Positions 27,645 through 38,573 of a stretch of DNA of 64,000 nucleotides are shown one piece after another; position 1 is the first letter of the stretch; every line of letters starts with the position of its first letter. The notes beneath the pieces were generated by a model, which worked only from the letters and a program-made list of their open reading frames with translations, was not told the origin of the DNA and did not search any database. This DNA is from Candidatus Aalborgicola danicus. GTDB lineage: Bacteria; Pseudomonadota; Gammaproteobacteria; Burkholderiales; Burkholderiaceae_C. The stretch lies in contig JADJBC010000002.1 of the NCBI GenBank assembly GCA_016703945.1, positions 310,001 through 374,000 on the forward strand, written 5' to 3'. Made by a program: the position numbers and the translations under genes.

Positions 27645-29084
27645 ATGCGACAACTATTGCTTCCCCCTTTGATGGGCCTAGCCCTCGCTTCCAGCGCGCT
27701 GGCACAAACCGAGGAACAGCGCAGCACTCTGGCAGACCAGCAAGGCGTGGCGGTGACGATTTACAACGACAACCTGGCCCTTATCAAGGACCAACGCAAA
27801 TTGCAGCTCAAGCCGGGGGCAACGGCCTTGGCTTTTCGCGATGTCAGTGCCAGGATGCGCCCCGAAACCGCCATGCTGCGCAGCATCAACGCCCCTGGCA
27901 GCTTGTCTGTTCAGGAGCAGAACTTTGACTTTGACCTACTGACGCCCCAAAAGCTGCTTGAAAAGTATGTCAACCGCAGCGTCAGCATCGTCCGCACCAA
28001 TCCGGCCACGGGCCAGGAAACCACCGAGCAGGCGCAGGTGCTCTCGGCGAACAATGGTGTGGTTCTGCGCATTGGCCAGCGCATCGAGACCGGCATTCCC
28101 GGGCGCATCATCTACAGCGATGTACCGCCCAATCTGCGTGACCGCCCCACGCTGGTCATGTCGCTGGACAACACGGGCAGCACGCAGCAAGACGTTGAGC
28201 TGAGCTATTTAACCGGGGGTCTGGCCTGGAAGGCCGACTATGTGGTGGAACTCAACGCGAGTGACGACAAACTTGACATCTCTGGTTGGGTCACGCTCAC
28301 CAACACCAGCGGCGCGAGCTACCGCAATGCCAAGTTGCAGCTGGTGGCGGGCGACGTCAACCAGGTCACACCCGTGGCGCAAGGCGCGGTGCGCGCCATG
28401 GCACCAGCGCCCGCAACCCTGCAGAAGGCCAAAAGCGACATGGTGGAGCAATCCCTTTTTGAATACCACCTGTACACCCTGACACGCCCCACCACGATTG
28501 CCGAGAACCAGACCAAACAGGTCGCTCTGTTGTCGGCCTCTGGCGTACCGGCGCGCAAGGAACTGCTGCTCAAGGGCAACGACGACTACTACCAGAGCAG
28601 CTACGGCGAACTGGGCCAGAAAATGAAGGTCGGTGTTTTTGTTGAATTTGACAACAAAGAGACTTCGCAGCTTGGCATGCCATTGCCCAAGGGCATCATC
28701 CGGGTCTACAAGAAAGATGGCGCCGGCAACGCCCAATTCATAGGCGAAGACCGGGTGGACCATACCCCCAAGAACGAAAAAGTGCGCCTCAAACTGGGCG
28801 ATGCCTTTGACGTGACGGTGGACAAAAAGCAAACCGACTTCAAAAAACTGGCGGGCACCGGCAAATACAACTACATGTTCGAAAGCGCCTACGAACTGGT
28901 GCTGAAGAACGCCAAGAAGGAGCCTGTTGTGGTCACGGTGCAGGAACCCATGCCGGGTGACTGGCAGGTGCTCAGTGAGAGCCAACCCCACACCAAGGGC
29001 AGCAGCAACACGGCGGTGTGGAAAGTCAGCATTCCCGCCGAAGGCAGCACCAAACTGGTGTACCGCAGCCTGGTTCGCTTCTGA
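27645..29084 (+). CDS. DUF4139 domain protein, exported
   Basis: A 479-residue protein with an N-terminal signal peptide (LLLPPLMGLALASSALAQ). The rest matches DUF4139 proteins: an early VAVTIYNDNLALIKDQR strand, the central LSYLTGGLAWKADYVVELN and LDISGWVTLTNTSGASYRNA block, then a C-terminal beta-rich part ending in the usual STKLVYRSLVRF. The family is broadly distributed and includes proteins labelled mucoidy inhibitor-like; biochemical role unknown. Likely periplasmic. Confidence 0.85.
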   Translation: MRQLLLPPLMGLALASSALAQTEEQRSTLADQQGVAVTIYNDNLALIKDQRKLQLKPGATALAFRDVSARMRPETAMLRSINAPGSLSVQEQNFDFDLLTPQKLLEKYVNRSVSIVRTNPATGQETTEQAQVLSANNGVVLRIGQRIETGIPGRIIYSDVPPNLRDRPTLVMSLDNTGSTQQDVELSYLTGGLAWKADYVVELNASDDKLDISGWVTLTNTSGASYRNAKLQLVAGDVNQVTPVAQGAVRAMAPAPATLQKAKSDMVEQSLFEYHLYTLTRPTTIAENQTKQVALLSASGVPARKELLLKGNDDYYQSSYGELGQKMKVGVFVEFDNKETSQLGMPLPKGIIRVYKKDGAGNAQFIGEDRVDHTPKNEKVRLKLGDAFDVTVDKKQTDFKKLAGTGKYNYMFESAYELVLKNAKKEPVVVTVQEPMPGDWQVLSESQPHTKGSSNTAVWKVSIPAEGSTKLVYRSLVRF

Positions 29085-29213
29085 GATTTCGCGCGCTTGT
29101 GGCGGCATTTCGCGCCGCCTGATGGCGGTATGGTCGCAAACCGGTTCTCAGCGGGGGTGGGCGCTGGCAAAGTCCAGCCATCAACCACCCGCTGACCACC
29201 AGGAGAAACCACC

Positions 29214-29720
29214 ATGCTGATGCAAATTTTGACCCACACACCCAAATGGGTTTTCGCCCTGTTCCTGGCCCTGCTGTGGCTGGGCGTCAAACAGATGCAG
29301 CCCCGCAACGTCGGTGTGGGCCGCGCCGCCGTGCTGCCAATGGTCATGACCGGCCTGTCCCTGTTGGGTGTGACTTCGGCATTCAGCGGCTCACCCCAGG
29401 CCCTCATGGCCTGGCTGGCCGGGGTGGTGCTGGTTGGCATCACAAGCATGCAGTTGCTGCCGGCAGACCGTGCAAGATTTGACGGCCACAGCCGCACCTT
29501 CCACATACCCGGCAGCGCCGTGCCGCTGGCCCTATTCATGGGCATTTTCTTCACCAAGTATGCCGTCGGTGCCAGCATCGGCATGCAGCCGTCCCTGGCC
29601 CATGACAGCGTGTTTGCCACCGCGGTCGGAGCCCTGTATGGCAGCTTCAGCGGCATCTTCCTGGCGCGGTCCGCCAATCTGTGGCGCCTGCGCTTTGCGC
29701 AGACGCCCTTGATCGCATAA
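29214..29720 (+). CDS. Small integral membrane protein (DUF6622-like)
   Basis: A 168-residue protein with five predicted membrane helices, among them WVFALFLALLWLGVKQMQPR, LMAWLAGVVLVGITSMQ and VPLALFMGIFFTKYAVG. The WLGVKQ and FTKYAVG patterns fit a family of uncharacterised proteobacterial membrane proteins. The start at 29214 has AGGAGAAACC just upstream. The gene precedes the sensor kinase by 24 nt and may share its transcript. Confidence 0.75.
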   Translation: MLMQILTHTPKWVFALFLALLWLGVKQMQPRNVGVGRAAVLPMVMTGLSLLGVTSAFSGSPQALMAWLAGVVLVGITSMQLLPADRARFDGHSRTFHIPGSAVPLALFMGIFFTKYAVGASIGMQPSLAHDSVFATAVGALYGSFSGIFLARSANLWRLRFAQTPLIA

Positions 29721-29744
29721 ACGCTGCCCTAGAATCCAGCCACC

Positions 29745-30812
29745 ATGGCCACCACTCCCCTCGCGAGCATTGACTGGAACGCCAAACTGCGGCATTTTTT
29801 GCAGACCGTGGCGTTTTGCCTGACGATTGCCGGCCTGCACTACGCATTTCGCCCGGAACGCACGTTCGCGCCTGGCCTGGTCTACTCCCTCAGTATTGGC
29901 ATCACGACCTGGGCGCTGATCGATTTCGGATCACACCTGTTCCCGTCGGCACGCCAAAGCGGCTGGCCCAGTGGCCTGTGGGGCAAGCTGCTGCCCGTGG
30001 CAGGCATCGCCTCGGGTTATGTCATCGGCACCAGCATCGCCGACACCTGGTTTGGCTGGTCCACCTGGGCCAATGCCACACAGCAGCACCTCTTGTTATC
30101 GGGATTCGTTTCCGCCGTGATCGGCGCCATCGTCACTTACTACTTCTACAGCAAAGGCAAGGCTGCCTACCTGGAACAAAAAATCAGCGAGGCCAACCGC
30201 CTTGCGGCGGAAGCGCGGCTCAAACTGCTGGAAACCCAGTTGGAACCGCACATGCTGTTCAACACCCTGGCCAACCTGCGCGTACTGATTGGTGCCGACC
30301 CGGCGCGGGCGCAGGCCATGTTGGACCACATCATTGCCTATCTGCGCTCCACACTGAGCGCATCACGCTCCAGCAGCCAGTCGCTGGAGCGGGAGTTTGA
30401 CCGCTTGCGCGACTACCTTGAGCTGATGACAGTGCGCATGGGGCCACGCCTACGCTACACGCTGGACCTGCCGCCTGATCTGGCACAGTGCGCCGTACCC
30501 TCCCTGCTGCTGCAGCCGTTGGTGGAAAACAGCATCCAGCACGGACTGGAACCCAAGGTTGAGGGCGGCACGCTGACCGTCCGTGCGCGGCGCAACGCCG
30601 ACACCCTGACGCTGGAAGTGTGCGACACCGGCATGGGCTTCGACCCCACGGACCCCGCCTTCACGCACCCCCCCTCGGCCGATCACGGCTTTGGTGTGCA
30701 ACAGGTGCGCGAGCGCCTGGATGCTGCCTTTGGCTCCCGAGCCACTATCACTTTCATAGCATCTCGTGCAGAAGGTACGAGGGCTACCCTCTGTTTTCCT
30801 TTGACTCCATGA
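29745..30812 (+). CDS. LytS-type sensor histidine kinase
   Basis: A 355-residue membrane kinase. Four hydrophobic segments fill about residues 20-130, followed by a short coiled coil (QKISEANRLAAEARLKLLE) and the His_kinase domain with phosphoacceptor block LEPHMLFNTLANLRVL. The ATPase N box is PLVENSIQHGLEP and the G box FGVQQVRERLDAAFG. The last ~20 residues (ATITFIASRAEGTRATLCF) are encoded by a copy of the 60-bp repeat. The TGA stop overlaps the ATG of the response regulator (ATGA), so the pair is coupled. The signal is unknown. Confidence 0.92.
   Translation: MATTPLASIDWNAKLRHFLQTVAFCLTIAGLHYAFRPERTFAPGLVYSLSIGITTWALIDFGSHLFPSARQSGWPSGLWGKLLPVAGIASGYVIGTSIADTWFGWSTWANATQQHLLLSGFVSAVIGAIVTYYFYSKGKAAYLEQKISEANRLAAEARLKLLETQLEPHMLFNTLANLRVLIGADPARAQAMLDHIIAYLRSTLSASRSSSQSLEREFDRLRDYLELMTVRMGPRLRYTLDLPPDLAQCAVPSLLLQPLVENSIQHGLEPKVEGGTLTVRARRNADTLTLEVCDTGMGFDPTDPAFTHPPSADHGFGVQQVRERLDAAFGSRATITFIASRAEGTRATLCFPLTP
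30741..30800 (+). repeat. Dispersed ~60-bp repeat, copy B, in kinase 3' end
   Basis: The copy runs from gccactatcactttcatagc through gtacgagggct to ctgttttcct. It encodes the last residues of the kinase in frame and stops just before the overlapping start codon of the response regulator. Confidence 0.6.
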
Positions 30813-31630
30813 GCGCCACACCCCCCACTGCCCTGATCGCTGAAGACGAACCCTTGCTGGCCATGGCCCTGCAGGCTGAACTGGCGCGAGCCTGGCCCGC
30901 GCTCAAAGTGCTGGCGACCGTGGGTGATGGTGCGTCTGCCGTAGTGCAGGCCCTGGCACTGCAGCCCGATGTGCTGTTTTTCGATATCCGCATGCCCGGC
31001 CAAAGTGGCCTGGAGGCCGCCGTCGAACTGGCCGACCAGTGGCCCCATGAGGGCCCCGACAGCAAACCCTTCCCGGCCTTGGTGTTTGTCACCGCCTATG
31101 ACCAGTACGCCGTGCAAGCCTTTGAAACCCAGGCTGTGGACTATCTGCTCAAACCCGTACAGTTGGCCCGCCTGCAAAGAACAGTAGAAAAACTACAGCT
31201 AGCCCTCGCCAAACCTGATGCTGCCGCTATCAATTTAGAAGCGACTCTGGTTCAATTGCGGGGATTACTTGCCGCTGGCAATGCGTCCGCACCCGTGGTC
31301 AACACCCCGTTGACCGTCATCCAGGCCAGCGTGGGCAACAGCATTCGCATGGTGCCCATCGACGAAGTTCTGTGTTTTGAAGCGGCCGACAAATACGTAC
31401 GGGTGTTAACCGCCGAGCGCGAGTACCTGATCCGAACGCCGCTCAAAGAGCTGACCGACCAGATTGACACCAAAGTGTTTTGGCAAGTCCACCGCGGCAC
31501 CGTTGTGCGGGCACTGGCCATTGACGCAGTGACCCGCGACGAGGCAGGCAAAACCCATCTGTCTGTGCGCGGGCTGAAAGAGAAGTTTGTGGTCAGCCGC
31601 CTTTACAGCCATTTGTTCAAGGCCATGTGA
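30809..31630 (+). CDS. LytTR-family response regulator
   Basis: A 273-residue DNA-binding response regulator paired with the preceding kinase. The receiver domain (1-125) has the acidic pocket AEDEP, phosphoacceptor Asp59 in LFFDIRMPGQSG, TAYDQYAVQAF and YLLKPV. The LytTR DNA-binding domain occupies about 165-273 (DEVLCFEAADKYVRVL; VFWQVHRGTVV). The start at ATG 30809 overlaps the kinase stop; a longer upstream open frame has no support. Residues about 126-146, the inter-domain linker (KLQLALAKPDAAAINLEATL), are encoded by an inverted copy of the 60-bp repeat. Confidence 0.93.
   Translation: MSATPPTALIAEDEPLLAMALQAELARAWPALKVLATVGDGASAVVQALALQPDVLFFDIRMPGQSGLEAAVELADQWPHEGPDSKPFPALVFVTAYDQYAVQAFETQAVDYLLKPVQLARLQRTVEKLQLALAKPDAAAINLEATLVQLRGLLAAGNASAPVVNTPLTVIQASVGNSIRMVPIDEVLCFEAADKYVRVLTAEREYLIRTPLKELTDQIDTKVFWQVHRGTVVRALAIDAVTRDEAGKTHLSVRGLKEKFVVSRLYSHLFKAM
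31186..31244 (-). repeat. Dispersed ~60-bp repeat, copy C, inverted, in response-regulator linker
   Basis: Read on the minus strand the copy includes ctaaattgatagcggcagc, then gcgagggctagctg and a T-rich end. It keeps the ATAGC block and the CGAGGGCTAG core and is degenerate elsewhere. Its orientation is opposite to copy B, 390 nt away. Confidence 0.55.
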
Positions 31631-31636
31631 GACACG

Positions 31637-32875
31637 ATGCGATTCAATAAAAGTGCTGCGGCCCTCGTACTCATGGGTGTTTGCCTCAGCGCAACGGCCC
31701 AGACGCAGGCCAAGCCCGACAACCACGGCGACTTGGCCCCTCCATCGGGCGCTGTTGTGTCCGCAGCGCCGTCTGAACCGGCCCTGGTGTTTGAGGGCGG
31801 CTACAAGCTGGACGTGCTCAAGCTGATGGATGGCGGCCTGCAGCGTGGCGCAGGGGCCTTGGGTCACCTGGACCTGAAACTCACAGTGGACCTGGACCAG
31901 ACCTGGGGTTGGACCGGCACCACCGCCTTCTTCAACCTCATTAACGACCATGGCGATAAGTTCAACCAGAACCGGGTCGGCAGCCTGACCGGCGTCAGCA
32001 ATATCGAAGTTGCGGTCGACACCGAACGCCTCTTGCAGGCCTGGATTCAAAAGGAGTGGCAAGAGGGGAAGTACGCGTTGCTGGCCGGTCTCTATCCGAT
32101 TGATTCCGAGTTTCAGGTTGTCGACACGGCTGGGCTGTTTGTGCAGCCGCCCTATGGTACGACCGGCGATCTGGCGTTGACGCGCGGCCCGTCCGTTTTC
32201 AACAACTCCTCTTTTGGCGTGCGCGGCAAATGGGTTTCCGACGACCAGTCGGTGTATGCCCAGGCAGCCATTCTGGATGGCGTGCCTGGCGATCCGGCCA
32301 AGCCCAATGGCACCCACATCGTTTTCGACAAAGATGATGGAACGATGGGAATTGTCGAGATCGGCTGGCGCCCCGAAGGCTCCAAGTACGCGCTGGGGAT
32401 ATGGGGCTATTCAACCCAGGTCGATGACCTGGTGAATGTGGACAACCAACAAAACCCGGTGCAGCGTAGCAGCCAAGGCGTCTATTTCTTGGCAGAAAGC
32501 ACGCTCTGGAAGGGTCAAAGTGGGCGCAGCCTTGCCGGCTTCTTTCGCTACGCGCTGAACGACGGTGACTCCACGGCCCTTAGGTCCATCGTCAACACCG
32601 GCTTGGTGATGAACAACCCGTTTATGGCCGATGGTGGCGACGCGCTGGGCCTGGCCTACACCCACGCCACCCTCAGCGACAAACACCGGGCGCTGCAGGA
32701 TGCGGCTGGCCAGCCAACGTCGGCCTACGAATCAGCGTGGGAACTTACCTACCGCGTCAAACTGGGCGAGTCGTTCGCGGTGCAGCCCCTCGTGCAATGG
32801 CATCAATACCCAGGCGGCGGACGCGCAGTCAGCAGCGCTACCGTGGTGGGTGTGCGCATGGACCTGTCCTTCTAA
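31637..32875 (+). CDS. OprB-family carbohydrate-selective porin
   Basis: A 412-residue outer-membrane beta-barrel protein with a signal peptide (ALVLMGVCLSATAQ). Features of the OprB family: LVFEGGYKLDVLKLMDGG near the N-terminus, WIQKEWQEGKYALLAGLYPI, and a final strand ending in VVGVRMDLSF with the terminal Phe required for barrel assembly. Known OprB proteins admit glucose and other sugars; the substrate here is not predictable. It starts 6 nt after the response regulator and may belong to its regulon. Confidence 0.88.
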   Translation: MRFNKSAAALVLMGVCLSATAQTQAKPDNHGDLAPPSGAVVSAAPSEPALVFEGGYKLDVLKLMDGGLQRGAGALGHLDLKLTVDLDQTWGWTGTTAFFNLINDHGDKFNQNRVGSLTGVSNIEVAVDTERLLQAWIQKEWQEGKYALLAGLYPIDSEFQVVDTAGLFVQPPYGTTGDLALTRGPSVFNNSSFGVRGKWVSDDQSVYAQAAILDGVPGDPAKPNGTHIVFDKDDGTMGIVEIGWRPEGSKYALGIWGYSTQVDDLVNVDNQQNPVQRSSQGVYFLAESTLWKGQSGRSLAGFFRYALNDGDSTALRSIVNTGLVMNNPFMADGGDALGLAYTHATLSDKHRALQDAAGQPTSAYESAWELTYRVKLGESFAVQPLVQWHQYPGGGRAVSSATVVGVRMDLSF

Positions 32876-32917
32876 CCACTGGATTTCGCACCGTGCTGGC
32901 GATTAAGCATGGAAAGC

Positions 32918-32932
32918 GCACCGCGACGGTGC
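32918..32932 (+). terminator. Weak hairpin after the porin gene
   Basis: The inverted repeat GCACCG-cga-CGGTGC is followed by an A/T-rich stretch (agactttaaatt) rather than a strong T-run. It may end the kinase-regulator-porin transcript. Confidence 0.4.
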
Positions 32933-33080
32933 AGACTTTAAATTAGATCCACTAATGCCGCATTAGCCGTTTGAATAAGTCACTGATATTGGTAGCATCC
33001 CTAGGCATATGGACTTTCAGATGCGCTATCGTGTAGGGAGTGGCACTTTGTGTCCACATCTTCTTTTTACTGGAGAAACT

Positions 33081-34220
33081 ATGCTGTTGAAGTTGAATGT
33101 TGTTGCGGCTGCGGTCGTTGCCCTGTCTGCTGGTTTTGCGTCGGCCCAGACCGTCGTCACTATTGCCCACGTTGGACCTACCAGCGGCGCCATTGCCCAC
33201 CTGGGCAAAGACAATGAAAACGGTGCCAAGATGGCCGTTGAAGAACTGAATGCAGCGGGTGTCACCATCGGCGGCAAGAAGGTTACCCTGAAGCTGATGA
33301 CCGAAGACGACGCCGCTGACCCCAAGCAAGGCACTTCAGTCGCCCAAAAGCTGGTTGACGCCAAGGTCTCTGGTGTGATCGGTCACTTGAATTCCGGCAC
33401 CACCATCCCTGCATCCAAGCTGTACAGCGATGCTGGCATCCCCCAGGTTTCCCCATCGGCGACCAACCCCAAGTACACACGCCAAGGCTTCAAGACCGCC
33501 TTCCGTCTGGTGGCTGACGATACACAACTCGGCGGCACACTGGGCCGTTACGCTGTGAAAGAACTCAAGGGCAAATCCATCGCCGTGATTGATGACCGTA
33601 CTGCTTACGGCCAGGGCGTTGCTGAAGAGTTTTCCAAAGCTGTTGTAGCCTCTGGCGGCGTCGTGGTGGCCAAAGAGTTCACGACCGACAAGGCTACTGA
33701 TTTCAACTCCATCCTGACCACCATCAAGGGCAAAAAAGCGGACGTGGTGTTCTTCGGCGGTATGGACGCTGTTGCCGGCCCGATGCTGCGCCAGATGAAA
33801 TCTCTGGGCATCAATGCCAAGTTCATGGGTGGCGACGGCATCTGCTCCACCGAGTTGGTCAAGCTGGGCGGCGACGCCATTGCTGACAACCAGGTCTATT
33901 GCGCTGAAGCCGGTGGCGTTGAAGGCCAGGGCAAGGCAGGCATGGAAAAGTTCAAGACAGCATTCAAGGCCAAGTACAACGCTGACGTTCAGGTGTACGC
34001 ACCCTACGTTTACGACGGCGTGAAGCTGATGGTTGCCGCCATGGTCAAGGCTGGTTCTTCTGACCCCGCCAAGTATCTGCCTGTCATGGCTGCTACCAAA
34101 GACTACCAAGGCGTTACCGGCCCCATCACATTTGATGAAAAAGGCGACATCAAGAACGGCGCTTTGACACTGAAGACCGTTCGCGGCGGCAAGCTGACCG
34201 AACTGGCTGTGATTCGTTAA
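33081..34220 (+). CDS. livK: Branched-chain amino-acid ABC transporter substrate-binding protein
   Basis: A 379-residue periplasmic binding protein of the LivK/LivJ family. The start is ATG 33081, preceded by CTGGAGAAACT and opening with a signal peptide ending in ASA; the frame runs 24 codons upstream without support. Family features: VVTIAHVGPTSGAIAHLGKD, HLNSGTTIPASKLYSDAGIPQVSPSAT (quoted in parts: HLNSGTTIPASK), and VDVVFFGG-like DVVFFGGMDAVAG. No permease or ATPase genes follow; a strong terminator does, so it is transcribed alone and must work with transporter parts encoded elsewhere. Confidence 0.9.
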   Translation: MLLKLNVVAAAVVALSAGFASAQTVVTIAHVGPTSGAIAHLGKDNENGAKMAVEELNAAGVTIGGKKVTLKLMTEDDAADPKQGTSVAQKLVDAKVSGVIGHLNSGTTIPASKLYSDAGIPQVSPSATNPKYTRQGFKTAFRLVADDTQLGGTLGRYAVKELKGKSIAVIDDRTAYGQGVAEEFSKAVVASGGVVVAKEFTTDKATDFNSILTTIKGKKADVVFFGGMDAVAGPMLRQMKSLGINAKFMGGDGICSTELVKLGGDAIADNQVYCAEAGGVEGQGKAGMEKFKTAFKAKYNADVQVYAPYVYDGVKLMVAAMVKAGSSDPAKYLPVMAATKDYQGVTGPITFDEKGDIKNGALTLKTVRGGKLTELAVIR

Positions 34221-34263
34221 TCCAGCGTCTATTGCATTGGCAACCCCGGGGTTGCCAGTCACA

Positions 34264-34294
34264 GGGCACACCGTCACCGGTGTGCCTTTTTTTT
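34264..34294 (+). terminator. Rho-independent terminator after livK
   Basis: GGGCACACCG-tca-CCGGTGTGCC followed by eight T. A second perfect palindrome (ggcaaccccggggttgcc, 34239-34256) lies just before it. Both separate livK from glnS. Confidence 0.92.
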
Positions 34295-34314
34295 CGCGGT
34301 CTAGAATCGAATAC

Positions 34315-36150
<1,836 letters not shown>

Positions 36151-36264
36151 TTTGATGATGTTCGATACGAAAAAATAGCACTCGCCTTGTTGCACCAATG
36201 AAATGCAGGGTATGTGCAAAGAGCTAGCAATAATTATTTAGAAAAACAAATAGGGAGACTGAAA

Positions 36265-38346
36265 ATGCAAGAAAATACAGAAAAAGCAGGTGGTGGAATT
36301 CCAATACTAAGCTGGTTTGAGGGCCCAGCAAAGCAATCAATTAACGCCGTGTTTTCAGGCATGAATGCAAAAATTGAGTCGCTGGACCTTTTCAAGAAAT
36401 ACTATTCCCATCACATAGGCATGCTGAGGGAAGAAGTATCCACAATAAAGCTTTTGGGAATGGCGCAGCCCGAAAGGCTTCTATCGCTCTACTCTCCCGC
36501 AAAAGTATCACTGACCATAGCGCGCAGGCTGTATGCCGCAGAGTGGCACAAAGCCGACTCAGCAAATGGCACAAAAAAGACGCGCGACACCCGGGGTAAA
36601 GTTAAAGGTGAGTTGGTTTTTGGTGACGAATATATCGAAGGAAACAGCCGTATAGCTGTACTGGGAGGCCCAGGTGCTGGAAAAACAACCTTCTTGAAAT
36701 TCCTCGCGCTCGCTTATTCTGACCAGCAAGTATTTCGAGAATCTAAACTCAAATCTTCAAAAATTCCTTTTTTTGTGCCATTACCATTAGTGGCAAAGAA
36801 CCGTACTTCGATATTTGAGCATTTATTAAACCCGATTCAAGCAAAGACAGATGAATACGCGAAGGACTTTCTGACTCGCATTCTAAACAACAGTCACGCG
36901 GTTGTTCTTTTAGATTCTCTGGATGAGGTGCCTCGCGATGTTCGCCCCGAAGTCATTGAGGCAATCAATGACTTCTGCAAGGTATTCCCTGATACGAAGG
37001 TAGTTGTATCGTGTCGCACGGCTGACTATCGCGAAGTTTTAGAGAAGTTTTGCGAAGTAGAAATCGCAAAACTAGAACTAGCCTCTGTCGAAAAAATTGT
37101 CAAGGCATGGTTTATTAATGACAAACCAAAGGCTGAAACGCTATGCCGGTTAATTAAGCAAGACAGAAGCATCGCGGACCTAACGGAAACGCCATTGCTC
37201 TTAAGTCTTCTGTGCGTCCAATTTCGGCATGATCTTTCACTGCCCAAACGCAAAGCAGAACTCTTCCGACGATGCACCGAAACCTTGCTTCGTGAGTGGG
37301 ACACGACGCGGGGGTTTCGCAGAGATTCTGCATTCGAAGGTTTGACGGACTTCAACAAAGAGAAGCTATTTGATGAAATCGCTGGCAACTTCACAGTATC
37401 CGAGTTTGCCTTCACTTTTCCCAAAGCGGAATTGCTTAAACAGATTCGCGCATTTAATCAGCGCGTAGGTCTTTTAGAAGAAGATGCCGAGGGTATCCTC
37501 TTAGAAATAGATCAACATCACGGAATATTGGAGCAGTTTTCCCAAGATGATTACGGCTTTAGTCACACTTCGTTTCAAGAATATTTTGCAGCCAAACACC
37601 TAATTTCAAAACGTCTTGAACGAAAGATAGTGCAAACAAAATATGACAATCAAGATTGGTACCCAATTATTGAATTCATAGTTGCCTTAATGGATGATCC
37701 AACTGAGATTATTAATTTCTTAGTCGATAAGTCTTCTCTTGTAGGTTTGACAAACTATCCACCAATGGCTAAACGAACTACATGGCTGCATCTCCTGTAT
37801 AGATGTTTGGCGACAAAGCCCTACGTTGAGCCTAAAGTAAGAGAGAGAGCAATTGAACACTTAATTGAATCCCAAATTGAGATAGCACGGATTTATGGCA
37901 TGGGTGGCGTTTTTCCAATAGCTCAGTACATAAATGGGGGTATCAAACACCCGTTTCTGTGGACAACTCGCAGGCCTAGTCTCACAGACGCACTTGCACC
38001 CTATAGGCTGTTATCCAATGAAATTCTTAATACGCCTCTGGACGGCTATTCTGATGCAGTCTTCCGCAGAATTTCCACCATAGATCAACGACTTGATCCC
38101 ATTTCACTTTCAGACTCAGGACAGATAGCTACAGATACTGACAAAGAAACCCAAGAGCGCTTGAGACGTGCGAAGAAGCAGTACTTGAGAAATTCTCTCA
38201 TTGCCAATTTGGTTACGCCACTAGCCCGCATATCTCCCAATCTAGTTATCGACTCACTGAATACATTGAAGTCCGAGGGTCAATGGTCATCAAACGTGCT
38301 GAAGCAGAGTATTGATTTGATCCAAAAAGATGTTGTGCAAAGCTGA
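36265..38346 (+). CDS. NACHT-domain STAND NTPase, candidate antiphage protein
   Basis: A 693-residue protein. The N-terminal 120 residues are helical and unrecognised. The NACHT module has Walker A GGPGAGKTT (134-142), Walker B VVLLDSLDEVP (213-223), the sensor arginine region VVSCRTADY, and the winged-helix end FSHTSFQEYFAAKHL (432-446). The final 250 residues are helical without visible leucine-rich or other known repeats. Some bacterial NACHT proteins protect against phage; that role is inferred. The start is ATG 36265 behind AGGGAG; an upstream GTG at 36214 lacks one. The gene is clearly more AT-rich than its neighbours (many AAA, AAT, TTA codons), suggesting recent transfer. Confidence 0.88.
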   Translation: MQENTEKAGGGIPILSWFEGPAKQSINAVFSGMNAKIESLDLFKKYYSHHIGMLREEVSTIKLLGMAQPERLLSLYSPAKVSLTIARRLYAAEWHKADSANGTKKTRDTRGKVKGELVFGDEYIEGNSRIAVLGGPGAGKTTFLKFLALAYSDQQVFRESKLKSSKIPFFVPLPLVAKNRTSIFEHLLNPIQAKTDEYAKDFLTRILNNSHAVVLLDSLDEVPRDVRPEVIEAINDFCKVFPDTKVVVSCRTADYREVLEKFCEVEIAKLELASVEKIVKAWFINDKPKAETLCRLIKQDRSIADLTETPLLLSLLCVQFRHDLSLPKRKAELFRRCTETLLREWDTTRGFRRDSAFEGLTDFNKEKLFDEIAGNFTVSEFAFTFPKAELLKQIRAFNQRVGLLEEDAEGILLEIDQHHGILEQFSQDDYGFSHTSFQEYFAAKHLISKRLERKIVQTKYDNQDWYPIIEFIVALMDDPTEIINFLVDKSSLVGLTNYPPMAKRTTWLHLLYRCLATKPYVEPKVRERAIEHLIESQIEIARIYGMGGVFPIAQYINGGIKHPFLWTTRRPSLTDALAPYRLLSNEILNTPLDGYSDAVFRRISTIDQRLDPISLSDSGQIATDTDKETQERLRRAKKQYLRNSLIANLVTPLARISPNLVIDSLNTLKSEGQWSSNVLKQSIDLIQKDVVQS

Positions 38347-38573
38347 ATAATATTTATTGATATGTTGGTCAACAATTTGCGGCGGATTGACTCGGCAAGT
38401 CTAGAAAGGTCACGGTCGCCCAGGTTCAACCATTTCTGGGCCCGATGATATTCAGATAGTTCACGAGCAAGGCTACAGCTGCCCTAGCGATGCAACCAAT
38501 TTCTGGCCAGCCAAGACTGCGCCGTGCCAAAAGATGACCCAGTGAATGCGCTACCACATGCAGTCATTTGCGC
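38347..38573. other. Non-coding stretch with possible gene relics
   Basis: Between the NACHT stop and the broken NYN gene I find no intact gene. The minus strand has two overlapping open stretches without starts (about 38430-38570, and 38350-38480 reading ARELSEYHRAQKWLNLGDRD) that look like decayed coding sequence, perhaps from a transposase or another mobile gene. The family cannot be named. Confidence 0.35.

Noticed and set aside
38350..38570. Overlapping minus-strand reading frames after the NACHT gene
   Set aside because: They lack starts, compete in two frames and match no family I can name; recorded only as possible relics.
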